Origin: JAVBQU01 sp031548675
GTDB lineage: Bacteria; Bacteroidota; Bacteroidia; Bacteroidales; P3
Direction: 5' to 3'
Assembly (NCBI GenBank): GCA_031548675.1
Contig: JAVBQU010000205.1
Coordinates: forward strand, 1 to 20,177
Length of the DNA: 20,177 nt
Below are positions 1 through 8,245 of this stretch, in pieces; positions within the stretch are counted from its first letter, which is position 1, and each line of letters begins with the position of its first letter. The position numbers and the translations under genes are program-made. The notes below the pieces were generated by a model that did not search any database, was not told where the DNA came from, and saw only the letters and a program-made list of their open reading frames with translations.

Positions 1-1313
1 TTAAATTAGACAGTGTTTGGAAATTTTACAATCAGGACGGTAAATTACAATTGGAAATAACATATAAAGAAGGTATAAAAAACGGTATACGAAGAGAATA
101 TCAGGAACAGGAAACTGTAGAATATTATTTTAATAATGATATAATCGACAGTTTGAAAGCATTTTACCCTAGTAAAAAATTAAAAATATTTACACCTTAT
201 CAGGACGGAGTAGAAAACGGTTTTTCTAAGGAATATGATACTTTAGGCAATGTTATTCTTTTACGCGAGTATAGGGGAGGGGTTGCTATAAGTATGGAAC
301 GCATTAATCGTTATGATAAATCGGGAATGAAAACCGGAATGTGGAAAACATTTTATTCCGATGGTTTGGTTTACGAAGAAATACCTTACTTAAGCAATAA
401 ACGAAATGGTTTTTATAAATTATATGATACCGTTGGGAGTTTAGTAAAAATAGAAAAATATGTAAACGATGAATTAATACAGGATCCGCCCGAGTTACGG
501 AAATTAGAAATACGGACAGATTATTATCCGAATGGGAATCCCAAAATTGTAGCAAGCTATAATAAAGGAAAAGCAGAAGGCGTAAGACGCGAATATTCGG
601 AAGATGGGAAAATAAAGAAAAGTTACATTCTCCATGAAGGCAGAGTAATAGGGGAGGGGGGAATAGTGGATGATAAGGGATTGAAAAACGGGTATTGGAA
701 AGAATACTATGATGATGGAACTTTGCGAAGTGAAGGAAAGTATATTACTGGAAGAAAGGTTGATTATTGGAAATTTTATTTCAAAAATGGAGAAATAGAA
801 CAGGAAGGAAATTTTGGAAATAAAGGCGAATTTGACGGAACATGGAAATGGTACTATGAAAGTGGAAAAGAGCATATAATAGAAAATTATGAATTGGGCT
901 TACTTGAAGGAAAAAGTACAGAATATGACGAATCCGGAAATATAATTGCCCAAGGAGAATATGTTGCAGGAGAAGAAAATGGTGATTGGGGTTATAAAAA
1001 TGGCAGCAGCAGACAAAGCGGTTCATACATAAACGGGCATAGAAACGGAATTTGGAAACATTATTTGAATGATATTTTAATTTTTGAAGGAGCATATTTA
1101 GATGGAATTCCCAATGGAAAGCATAAATATTATTGGGAAACCGGTAAACTCAAAGAAGAAATAAATTACGTGCAAGGTAAGAAACAAGGCGAAGACCGGA
1201 AATATGATAAAGAAGGAAATATTTTCTTAGTTATAACTTATAAAAATGGAATTGAAATAAGTTACGATAATTATAAGCTTCCTGAAGAAATGTTGGCAGG
1301 GGAGGAGGAATAG
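1..1313 (+). CDS. MORN_2 / YwqK-type repeat protein, 5' end outside window
   Basis: This is the C-terminal part of a protein built from about fourteen degenerate repeats of roughly 22-25 residues, of the form NGxWKxYYxDGxLxxExxYxxGxx. These resemble the MORN_2 repeats of the YwqK antitoxin family. The reading frame is open back to base 3 and already encodes a good repeat there (VWKFYNQDGKLQLEITY). The first in-frame start-like codon, a TTG at base 51, therefore lies inside a repeat and is not the true start. One repeat near residues 315-325 of the visible part (GDWGYKNG) is about three residues short. There are no catalytic motifs. Such proteins are often secreted or surface-associated in Bacteroidota and their role is mostly unknown. 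The protein ends in an acidic tail, and a 155-base gap follows before lpxD. The repeat assignment is firm; function is not assigned. Confidence 0.85.
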   Translation, partial: KLDSVWKFYNQDGKLQLEITYKEGIKNGIRREYQEQETVEYYFNNDIIDSLKAFYPSKKLKIFTPYQDGVENGFSKEYDTLGNVILLREYRGGVAISMERINRYDKSGMKTGMWKTFYSDGLVYEEIPYLSNKRNGFYKLYDTVGSLVKIEKYVNDELIQDPPELRKLEIRTDYYPNGNPKIVASYNKGKAEGVRREYSEDGKIKKSYILHEGRVIGEGGIVDDKGLKNGYWKEYYDDGTLRSEGKYITGRKVDYWKFYFKNGEIEQEGNFGNKGEFDGTWKWYYESGKEHIIENYELGLLEGKSTEYDESGNIIAQGEYVAGEENGDWGYKNGSSRQSGSYINGHRNGIWKHYLNDILIFEGAYLDGIPNGKHKYYWETGKLKEEINYVQGKKQGEDRKYDKEGNIFLVITYKNGIEISYDNYKLPEEMLAGEEE

Positions 1314-1409
1314 AACGATAAGCTATAAATTATGAACGATGAATAGAGGTTGAATGTAGATTTTTCATTTTTTGTTTATAAACTATTGATAACAAATAGA
1401 AAAGATGAA

Positions 1410-1425
1410 TGTTTCATGTGAAACA
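1410..1425. promoter_or_regulatory. parS-like ParB-binding palindrome
   Basis: The 16-mer TGTTTCATGTGAAACA lies in the gap before lpxD. It matches the widely conserved chromosomal parS consensus TGTTTCACGTGAAACA at 15 of 16 positions; the only change is C to T at position 8. The palindrome extends by one base on each side, giving 8-bp arms (ATGTTTCA / TGAAACAT) around a TG centre. By simple counting, a site this close is expected by chance about 0.0002-0.0003 times in 20 kb. If real, ParB would load here for chromosome segregation, which would place the window near oriC. An operator for lpxD is the alternative. Confidence 0.7.
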
Positions 1426-1468
1426 TCTTAAAAGTATAATGGAATAAATAAATTTTATATTAAGAACT

Positions 1469-2506
1469 ATGAAAGTAAAAATATCGGAAATAGCCCAGCT
1501 ATTGGGAGGAATTGTAGAAGGAAATGCAGATGCTGTAGTTTCCAAAATTGCAAAAATAGAAGAAGGCAGCGAAGGCAGCCTTTCTTTTTTAGCAAATCCG
1601 GCTTATGCTCCCCATATTTATACTTCAAATGCTACAGCTATTATTGTTAATCAGGATTTTAAAGCTGAAAATTCGATTAAGCCAACTTTGATAAGAGTAG
1701 AAAATGCATATTTATCATTTGTAAAATTACTGGAGTATTATAAAGAGGTGCAGATGAATAAAACCGGAATTTCTGAGTTTGCATTTATATCAAAATCAGT
1801 AAAATATGGTAACGATGTGTATATAGGAGAATTTTGTTTTATCGGCGAGAATGTGAAAATTGGGAATAATACCAAAATTTACCCACAAACATATATTGGT
1901 GATAATTGTGAAATAGGCGATAACACTACGATTTTTCCCGGAGTAAAAATTTATTCTGATAATGTTATAGGTAATTATTGTACCATCCATGCCGGAGCAG
2001 TTTTGGGAGCCGATGGCTTTGGATTTGTACCCAATAGCGAAAATAATTATAAAAAGATTACCCAAATAGGAAATGTTGTTGTAGAAGATTATGTAGAAAT
2101 AGGTGCTAATACTTGTATAGACCGTGCTACCTTGGGCTCTACAACTTTGAAAAAAGGCGTAAAATTGGATAACTTGATTCAAGTTGCCCATAATGTTTCT
2201 ATTGGAGAAAATACGGTAATGGCAGCACAGGTTGGAATTTCGGGCTCTACCAAAGTAGGCAAAAATTGCATGGTAGGGGGACAGGTAGGCATGGCAGGGC
2301 ATTTGGTTGTAGAAGATGAGGTAAAAATGGCTGCTCAAGCGGGAGTGGCATCTAATGTGAAAAAAGGGAGTAGTATTTTAGGCTCTCCGGCAATTCCTGC
2401 TGTAGAATTTAAGCGTATTTTTATTCATACCCGTAATATTGGTAAATTGGTGGAGAGGATTAATGAATTGGAGAAGAAATTAGAAGAGATAATAAAGGAA
2501 AAGTGA
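1469..2506 (+). CDS. lpxD: UDP-3-O-acylglucosamine N-acyltransferase
   Basis: LpxD transfers a 3-hydroxyacyl chain from acyl-ACP to the 2-amino group of UDP-3-O-acyl-glucosamine, the third step of lipid A synthesis, in the cytoplasm. The 345-residue protein has the family layout. An N-terminal uridine-binding domain covers about residues 1-100. A left-handed beta-helix of hexapeptide repeats (IGxNxxI type) follows from about 105 to 310, and a C-terminal helix ends in EKKLEEIIKEK. The catalytic histidine is H241 in QVAHNV, and the GADGFGF segment (about 180-186) is typical of LpxD. The start is the ATG at 1469, with no visible Shine-Dalgarno, as is usual in Bacteroidota. In many Bacteroidota lpxD is followed by the lpxC-fabZ fusion; here a PepSY-like gene follows after 54 bases instead. 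Confidence 0.97.
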   Translation: MKVKISEIAQLLGGIVEGNADAVVSKIAKIEEGSEGSLSFLANPAYAPHIYTSNATAIIVNQDFKAENSIKPTLIRVENAYLSFVKLLEYYKEVQMNKTGISEFAFISKSVKYGNDVYIGEFCFIGENVKIGNNTKIYPQTYIGDNCEIGDNTTIFPGVKIYSDNVIGNYCTIHAGAVLGADGFGFVPNSENNYKKITQIGNVVVEDYVEIGANTCIDRATLGSTTLKKGVKLDNLIQVAHNVSIGENTVMAAQVGISGSTKVGKNCMVGGQVGMAGHLVVEDEVKMAAQAGVASNVKKGSSILGSPAIPAVEFKRIFIHTRNIGKLVERINELEKKLEEIIKEK

Positions 2507-2560
2507 ATTGGAGAAAAGAAGATTTGAGCATATTAAATTAATAACATAAACTACAAAGCT

Positions 2561-3001
2561 ATGAAAATCAAAATTTTAAAAACAGGACTTATCCTGTCTG
2601 TTTTATTGTTTTCCGGTTTAGTAAAAGCACAAGACAAAATACTTTCTCAGCAGGAAATTCCGGCTGAAATAAAAAATTATGTGCAAAAACATTTTCCCCA
2701 ATCTAAAATTATAACAGCCAAAGAAGATAAAGATTTGCTAAGTTTGGATTATGAAATTATTTTGGATAATAAAGTTCAATTAGATTTTAATAATAAAAAG
2801 CAAATTACAAGTATTGAGGGAGTTACAGAACTCCCGAATAGTGTAATACCCAAAGAAATACTTACTTTTGTTGAGAAAAATTATCCCGGTCAAAGTATTG
2901 TAAAATGGGAACTGGAAGGAAATAAACAGCAAGTTGAGTTGGATAATGATTTGGAATTAGAGTTTAGTTCAACAGGGAAATTTTTGCGGATAGATAAATA
3001 G
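2561..3001 (+). CDS. Secreted PepSY-like domain protein
   Basis: This small protein of 146 residues begins with a clear signal peptide (residues 1 to about 24, with a hydrophobic core and cleavage near VKAQ). The mature part consists of two similar halves of about 60 residues. Each starts with a helix of the type IPxEIxxYVxKxFPxxxI and continues into beta strands with a DxxxELDF-like pattern (KVQLDFNN and DLELEFSS). This is the arrangement of the PepSY_like family (PF11396), common in Bacteroidota and often annotated as a putative beta-lactamase-inhibitor-like protein. The molecular role is unknown. The protein is predicted to be periplasmic. It sits between lpxD and the nucleoside kinase on the same strand with short gaps, so co-transcription is possible. 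Confidence 0.85.
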   Translation: MKIKILKTGLILSVLLFSGLVKAQDKILSQQEIPAEIKNYVQKHFPQSKIITAKEDKDLLSLDYEIILDNKVQLDFNNKKQITSIEGVTELPNSVIPKEILTFVEKNYPGQSIVKWELEGNKQQVELDNDLELEFSSTGKFLRIDK

Positions 3002-3027
3002 TTATTGCATTTAAAAATCTTATAAAA

Positions 3028-4701
3028 GTGATAGAAATACGAATAGAAACCCCGTCGGGAATTGTAAAAAAAGAATATCCGGCAGGAACTACCATCGCAC
3101 AAATAGCTGAAGATGTGATGATAGATACCAAGCATGTAATAGGGGCTTTGGCTAATTATACGATTAAGGAGATGGATTATCAAATTTTTTCTCCGCGTAT
3201 TATTAAATTTATAGATGCTTCTGATGTAAATGGAAGCCGGATGTATGCCCGTTCGTTGCTTTTTGTATTGTATAAAAGTTTGAAGGATTTATATCCTAAC
3301 TATAGATTGAAGGTATTGAATACTATTTCGCATGGCTGGTATTGCGAAATAGAGGATACTGTTACCGGAAATATGATTTTTATAACACCGGAAATTATGT
3401 CGGCTATCAAAAATCGTATGACAGAAATTGTAGCAGAGGATGTGCCTTTTAGGCGGAAAAAACTTCCTACGGAAGAAGCTATGGAGATATTTAAAAATCA
3501 TGGACTTCATGATATAATTGATTTAATAAATACAAGAGGAAAGCTCTATACATCAGTTTATTACCTTGATAATGAACCGAATTATTTCTATGGATATTTA
3601 ATCCCTTCTACGGGAAAACTTAAAACTTGGGATGTTATTACCATAGCAGACGGTCTATTGGTGCTTCCTCCCAAACGTTCAAATTTAGACGAGGTTAGCG
3701 ATGTTATTAATCAGCCTAAATTATTTAAAGTTTTTCGGGGCTATAAAAAATGGGTAAATTTGATGGGAGTACCCTATGTAAGCAAAATAAATGAAGCTAT
3801 TGATGCTGGAAAAATTCAATTTCTGATAAAAGTAGCAGAAACTCTGCATGAAATCAGCTTAACCAAGATGGCGGAAAAGATTTTAGAACGCCGTCCCGAT
3901 GTGAAAATTGTATTGATTTCAGGACCTTCATCGTCTGGCAAAACTACCAGCAGTATGAAACTGCAAGTACATCTGCAAGCTATGGGTGTACATTCTCATA
4001 TAATTTCTTTAGATAATTATTTTGTAAATCGGGAAAATACCCCAAAAGATGCAAATGGAAATTATGATTTTGAAACATTGGATGCTATTGATGTTCCGTT
4101 TTTTAATCAGCAATTGCATGAATATTTGGATGGTAAGGAAATTTCGCTGCCCCGTTTTGATTTTAAAACCGGAACCCGTGTTTTTGATAATGTAAAAATA
4201 CAAATGAAACCCGATTCATTGTTGATAATAGAAGGAATTCACGGATTAAATCCCAATCTTACGCCAACTATTGCAGATAGATATAAATTTAAAATTTTTG
4301 CGTCTGCACTTACGCAAGTGGCTTTAGATTATCAAAATGTAATTCACACTACGGATAATAGACTAATCCGACGTATTGTACGTGATGCAAAATATCGGTA
4401 CTATTCTGCTTATGATACTTTGAAACGTTGGGACAGTGTGCGTTATGGAGAAGAAAAATATATTTTTCCCTATCAGGAAAATGCTGATTTTATCTTTAAT
4501 ACGGCTTTGCTTTACGAAATAAGTATGATGAAAGATGAGGCTGAATCTTTGTTGCGGAAAGTTCCTGAAAATCAGCCGGAATATGCGGAAGCAATGCGTT
4601 TGCTCAAATTTTTGTCATTCTTCAAATCCATTGATCAGCGGGATATTCCGCCAACTTCTATTTTACGCGAATTTTTAGGAGGAAGTAGTTTCGAATATTA
4701 A
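3028..4701 (+). CDS. Nucleoside (uridine-type) kinase with ThrRS-like N-terminus
   Basis: This 557-residue protein is probably a cytoplasmic nucleoside kinase of the uridine kinase/phosphoribulokinase family. Residues 1-60 form a TGS domain. Residues about 65-180 resemble the second N-terminal (N2/SAD) domain of threonyl-tRNA synthetase, including an ITPEIMSAIKNRM...VPFRRKKL stretch. The kinase part starts near residue 290 with a P-loop GPSSSGKT at 299-306. It continues with LDNYF, PRFDFKTGTR and LIIEGIHGLNP, which match uridine kinase substrate and magnesium regions. The start is the GTG at 3028; no nearby ATG fits. This fused architecture is known in Bacteroidota and Firmicutes under the name nucleoside kinase. 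The tRNA-synthetase catalytic core is absent, so it is not ThrRS. The natural substrate cannot be read from the sequence. The gene ends at a strong terminator. Confidence 0.9.
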   Translation: MIEIRIETPSGIVKKEYPAGTTIAQIAEDVMIDTKHVIGALANYTIKEMDYQIFSPRIIKFIDASDVNGSRMYARSLLFVLYKSLKDLYPNYRLKVLNTISHGWYCEIEDTVTGNMIFITPEIMSAIKNRMTEIVAEDVPFRRKKLPTEEAMEIFKNHGLHDIIDLINTRGKLYTSVYYLDNEPNYFYGYLIPSTGKLKTWDVITIADGLLVLPPKRSNLDEVSDVINQPKLFKVFRGYKKWVNLMGVPYVSKINEAIDAGKIQFLIKVAETLHEISLTKMAEKILERRPDVKIVLISGPSSSGKTTSSMKLQVHLQAMGVHSHIISLDNYFVNRENTPKDANGNYDFETLDAIDVPFFNQQLHEYLDGKEISLPRFDFKTGTRVFDNVKIQMKPDSLLIIEGIHGLNPNLTPTIADRYKFKIFASALTQVALDYQNVIHTTDNRLIRRIVRDAKYRYYSAYDTLKRWDSVRYGEEKYIFPYQENADFIFNTALLYEISMMKDEAESLLRKVPENQPEYAEAMRLLKFLSFFKSIDQRDIPPTSILREFLGGSSFEY

Positions 4702-4731
4702 AACGGAATAGATAATTAATTGAAATATACA

Positions 4732-4772
4732 AAAATAGCTGATTATTATAAGTCATAATAATCAGCTATTTT
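4732..4772. terminator. Bidirectional terminator between convergent genes
   Basis: A perfect inverted repeat with 18-bp arms (AAAATAGCTGATTATTAT and its complement) surrounds a 5-base loop (AAGTC). It has an A-run on the left and a T-run on the right. It lies between the stop of the nucleoside kinase gene (+) and the stop of the hslR-like gene (-), so it can end transcription in both directions. Confidence 0.9.
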
Positions 4773-4775
4773 ACT

Positions 4776-5147
4776 TTATAAGTACTTAAATTCTTCAATT
4801 TCTCGGCGGTCTTTTTTGGTAGGTCTGCCTATACCTCGTTCTCTGCGTTCAAACGATTGTTTTTTTATCAGCCTGAGGCGTTCTATTTCTTCAACAGGGG
4901 TAAGGTCTTGCATGTAATCAGGTACTAATTTTGCCGAAACGCGGTTTTCCAATAAAGCTAATACTTTGAGTTTTTTTTCCAAAACATCAATTTTTACCTC
5001 ATATTCTTCGCCTATTTTTACATTATGAGAAGGCTTGATGTTTTTTCCGTCCAACTTTACTTTCCCTGTTTTGCAGGCTTCCGCCGCCATATTGCGGGTT
5101 TTATAAACCCTTACAGCCCAAAGCCATTTATCAATACGAACTTCCAT
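4776..5147 (-). CDS. hslR: S4-domain RNA-binding protein, Hsp15 (HslR) family
   Basis: The 123-residue protein starts with an S4 RNA-binding domain (residues about 1-60): RIDKWLWAVRVYKTRNMA, then ACKTGKVKLDGKNIKPS. It has a basic C-terminal tail ending in RERGIGRPTKKDRREIEEF. This is the layout of Hsp15, which in E. coli binds free 50S subunits carrying a nascent chain and helps recycle stalled ribosomes. The family also overlaps with RqcP-type proteins. The E. coli protein is about 133 residues, so the length fits. Its ATG lies only two bases after the atpG stop, so it is almost certainly the last gene of the atp operon; a strong terminator follows. Confidence 0.88.
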   Translation of the reverse strand: MEVRIDKWLWAVRVYKTRNMAAEACKTGKVKLDGKNIKPSHNVKIGEEYEVKIDVLEKKLKVLALLENRVSAKLVPDYMQDLTPVEEIERLRLIKKQSFERRERGIGRPTKKDRREIEEFKYL

Positions 5148-5149
5148 AC

Positions 5150-6016
5150 TTACAGTGCATTAGCTCCGCTTACAATTTCTATAATTTCGTTGGTAATGGC
5201 AGCTTGGCGGGCTTTGTTGTACGAAATTTTTAAATCTTTGAGTAACTCCTGAGCATTATCGGTAGCTTTGCTCATGGCTGTCATACGAGCACCATGTTCT
5301 GAAGCTAAAGAATCTAAAAGAATTTTGTAAACTTGTGTTTTAAGCGTTTGAGGAATTAAATTTTCAAGTATGGTTTGTTTTTCAGGCTCAAAAATATAAT
5401 CGGCTTTGGTGGTCGTTTGAGCTTGAGTTTCTATTTTAATGGGCAAAAAAGGCTCTATGGTTAGAATTTGTGTAGCCGCATTTTTTAAACGGTTGTATAT
5501 AATCTCGATATTATCGTATTTTTTAGAGATAAATTCAGTCATCAATTGCTCTGAAAAAGGTACAGTCGCGTTAAACGACAAATGGTCTAATAATTCATCC
5601 AAACTGTCTATAACATTGTATTTGCGTTTGGTAAAGTATTCTGTAGCTTTTTTTCCAATAGTAATAATTGATAATTTACCTTCTTGATGAGCTTTTGCAT
5701 AATGGCTTTCTATATGTGCTACAGCTGCTTTGATAACAGCAGAATTGAAACTTCCGCACAAACCTTTGTTTGAAGTAACCACAATCAATAATGAATGTAC
5801 AACAGGGCGTTCGTGAGCTAAAGCGATATTTTCGGTATCTGCAGAAACCACATTTTGAAGTATTTCCGTAAGTTTTGCTGAATAGGGTCGTAGCTTTAGA
5901 ATAGAACTTTGCGTTTTGCGAAACTTGGCAGCATACACCATTTTCATGGCGCTGGTAATCTGCTGTGTCGATTTCACAGATTCTATCCGTAGTCTTACTT
6001 CTTTAAGATTAGCCAT
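5150..6016 (-). CDS. atpG: ATP synthase F1 gamma subunit
   Basis: The gamma subunit forms the central rotor shaft of F1. It turns inside the alpha3-beta3 ring and couples proton flow to ATP synthesis at the inner membrane. The 288-residue protein has the usual length. The conserved N-terminal helix is visible (LKEVRLRIESVKSTQQITSA, then MKMVYAAKFRK), as is the C-terminal helix with EHGARMTAMSKATDNA and YNKARQAAITNEIIEIVSGA. The middle contains the Rossmann-like part with TSNKGLCGSFN. It follows atpA after 24 bases and is followed by the hslR-like gene after two bases. Confidence 0.97.
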   Translation of the reverse strand: MANLKEVRLRIESVKSTQQITSAMKMVYAAKFRKTQSSILKLRPYSAKLTEILQNVVSADTENIALAHERPVVHSLLIVVTSNKGLCGSFNSAVIKAAVAHIESHYAKAHQEGKLSIITIGKKATEYFTKRKYNVIDSLDELLDHLSFNATVPFSEQLMTEFISKKYDNIEIIYNRLKNAATQILTIEPFLPIKIETQAQTTTKADYIFEPEKQTILENLIPQTLKTQVYKILLDSLASEHGARMTAMSKATDNAQELLKDLKISYNKARQAAITNEIIEIVSGANAL

Positions 6017-6040
6017 TTTGAATTTTTATAAAATTGAAAA

Positions 6041-7624
6041 CTACAATTCAAATTTCTTGCTGATATATTGAGCTACTTCTTGCAGCATTTGTTCATCTTT
6101 ATCGGTTAAAGCCCCATTGCGAAGCGATTCAAGCGTATCTGCATGTTTTTCCTGCAGGTGATGTAGAAATTCGGCTTCAAATTCTTGTATTCTTTTTACC
6201 GGCACTTTCTGCATCAAACCTTTTGTTCCGCAATATATTATCGCAATTTGTTCTTCCACTTTCATAGGGCTGTATTGTGGCTGAATAAGCACTTGTACGT
6301 TGCGGGCTCCTTTTTCCAATACGGCTTTGGTAGCGGCATCGAGGTCGGAACCGAATTTCGAAAATGCTTCCAGTTCGCGGTATTGGGCTTGGTCGAGTTT
6401 TAGCGTTCCGGCAATTTTTTTCATCGATTTTATCTGTGCATTTCCTCCTACGCGTGATACGGAAATACCTACATTGATAGATGGACGGATACCGGAATTG
6501 AACAAATTGGATTCCACAAATATCTGTCCGTCAGTAATAGAAATCACGTTGGTAGGAATATATGCTGAAATATCTCCGGCTTGTGTTTCGATAATGGGTA
6601 AAGCGGTTAATGAACCTCCTCCTTTTACTAAATGTCGGATAGATTCCGGCAAATCATTCATTTGCTGTGCAATCCGGTCTTCATTAATAATTTTAGCAGC
6701 CCGCTCAAGCAAACGTGAATGGAGATAAAATACATCGCCCGGATATGCCTCGCGTCCGGGTGGACGGCGCAACAACAGCGAAACTTCGCGGTAGGCTACG
6801 GCTTGCTTCGATAAATCATCGTAAATAATCAATGCCGGACGACCTGTATCGCGGATAAATTCTCCGATAGCAGCACCGGCATAAGGGGCATAAAACTGCA
6901 TGGCAGCAGGGTCGGAAGCTGTAGCAGCAACTACGGTAGTATATTCCATAGCTCCTTTTTCTTCCAAAGTTTTTACTACATTGGCAATTGTAGAACCTTT
7001 TTGTCCTACAGCTACATAAATGCAATATACGGGTTCTCCTTTATCAAAATATTGTTTTTGATTGATAATTGTATCTAAAGCGATAGCTGTCTTTCCTAAT
7101 TGACGGTCGCCGATAATTAATTCACGTTGTCCGCGTCCGATAGGAAACATGGAGTCAATAGCTTTGATTCCGGTTTGCAAAGGCTCTTTTACAGGCTGGC
7201 GGAATATAACGCCCGGAGCTTTACGCTCTAAAGGCATTTCGTATAAATCGCCTTGAATTAAGCCTTTTCCGTCGATAGGTTCGCCAATGGTGTTAATTAC
7301 CCTTCCGAAAAGTCCCATTCCCACATTTATAGAAGCAATTAAGCGTGTTCGTCTTACTACATCACCCTCGTTGATTCCTTTGGATTCTCCTAAAATAACC
7401 ACCCCTACATTGTCTTCTTCGAGATTTAGCACAATGCCTTTTACTCCTGATTCAACAAATTCGACCAATTCATTCGATTGGGCTTTGGTCATGCCATATA
7501 TGCGGGCAATGCCATCGCCTACGGTTAGTACATTGCCTACTTCTTCTAATTCGGCATCTATAGCCGAACTTCCTAATTGTTGTTTTAATATTGCCGAAAT
7601 TTCGGCAGGTTTTATATCAACCAT
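6041..7624 (-). CDS. atpA: ATP synthase F1 alpha subunit
   Basis: Alpha is the non-catalytic nucleotide-binding subunit of F1. The 527-residue protein has the beta-barrel N-terminal domain (residues about 25-95), the nucleotide-binding domain and a helical C-terminal domain. The P-loop is GDRQLGKT at residues 172-179, where most alpha subunits have GDRQTGKT, so Leu176 is unusual. The arginine finger that completes the beta catalytic site is present in GISVSRVGGNAQ. Other landmarks are the PIGRGQRELI segment, the YDDLSKQAVAYREVSLLLRR stretch and GREAYPGDVFYLHSRLLERA. The gene lies 54 bases after atpH. Its partner beta subunit (atpD) is not in the window. Confidence 0.98.
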   Translation of the reverse strand: MVDIKPAEISAILKQQLGSSAIDAELEEVGNVLTVGDGIARIYGMTKAQSNELVEFVESGVKGIVLNLEEDNVGVVILGESKGINEGDVVRRTRLIASINVGMGLFGRVINTIGEPIDGKGLIQGDLYEMPLERKAPGVIFRQPVKEPLQTGIKAIDSMFPIGRGQRELIIGDRQLGKTAIALDTIINQKQYFDKGEPVYCIYVAVGQKGSTIANVVKTLEEKGAMEYTTVVAATASDPAAMQFYAPYAGAAIGEFIRDTGRPALIIYDDLSKQAVAYREVSLLLRRPPGREAYPGDVFYLHSRLLERAAKIINEDRIAQQMNDLPESIRHLVKGGGSLTALPIIETQAGDISAYIPTNVISITDGQIFVESNLFNSGIRPSINVGISVSRVGGNAQIKSMKKIAGTLKLDQAQYRELEAFSKFGSDLDAATKAVLEKGARNVQVLIQPQYSPMKVEEQIAIIYCGTKGLMQKVPVKRIQEFEAEFLHHLQEKHADTLESLRNGALTDKDEQMLQEVAQYISKKFEL

Positions 7625-7678
7625 GATTTAAACAATTTTTATTATCATGTAATTATTAATTATATGATATACAGTATT

Positions 7679-8236
7679 TTAAAATCCTTTTTCGTAAATA
7701 TTTTTACTGAAATCTGCTTTCAGTTTTCTGATTTTATTGGCTAAAGAATTATCAAATAAAACATCACCCAAATTCAATACAAAGCCACCAATTAAACTTT
7801 CGTCGATATATTCTTCCAGTTCAATATTAGCTTGAGTTTGTTCAGTTGCAATCTGAATAATTTTGGTACGTATCTCATCATCTACCGGAACAGGTGTATA
7901 AAGTTTCAGTGTTTTGATGTTTTTGTATTCTTTATAAAGTTCAATATAAGCTTGGGCTATGTCTTTTAAGTTTATTTCTCTCCGTTTTTTTATAATTAAA
8001 GAAATAAAATTCAGGGAAATAGGTTGAATTTTTTCTTCGAAAACCTGCTTTACAATGCTTATTTTCTTTTTTTCGTGAATAATCGGGCTTGCCAGCATCA
8101 TGACAAAATCTTTCGATTGTTCGCAAATTTCGATAGCAAACTTCATATCTGCAAAACATTCTTCGATAAGATTCTGTTCTACAGATAAATCGAATAATGC
8201 CTTGGCATACCGTATATTGACTTTATTATTTCCCAT
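7679..8236 (-). CDS. atpH: ATP synthase F1 delta subunit
   Basis: Delta (OSCP family) ties the top of the alpha3-beta3 ring to the peripheral stalk. The 185-residue protein is of normal length. It has the N-terminal helical domain starting RYAKALFDLSVEQ and the typical ASPIIHEKKK and FISLIIKKRRE stretches. The C-terminal part contains the family signature ending in DESLIGGFVLNLGDVLFDNSLANKIRKL. Position between atpF (9 bases upstream) and atpA supports the call. Confidence 0.96.
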   Translation of the reverse strand: MGNNKVNIRYAKALFDLSVEQNLIEECFADMKFAIEICEQSKDFVMMLASPIIHEKKKISIVKQVFEEKIQPISLNFISLIIKKRREINLKDIAQAYIELYKEYKNIKTLKLYTPVPVDDEIRTKIIQIATEQTQANIELEEYIDESLIGGFVLNLGDVLFDNSLANKIRKLKADFSKNIYEKGF

Positions 8237-8245
8237 CGTCGAACA

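Noticed and set aside
51..53. TTG as the start codon of the repeat-protein gene
   Set aside because: The frame is open upstream to base 3 and encodes a full repeat motif there, so the gene begins outside the window.
1796..2338. 180-codon reading frame on the minus strand
   Set aside because: It lies wholly inside lpxD, has low-complexity Ile/Tyr/Phe-rich content from reversed hexapeptide repeats, and has no recognisable domain.
6300..6728. 142-codon reading frame on the plus strand
   Set aside because: It is antisense to atpA, and no protein family or start context supports it.
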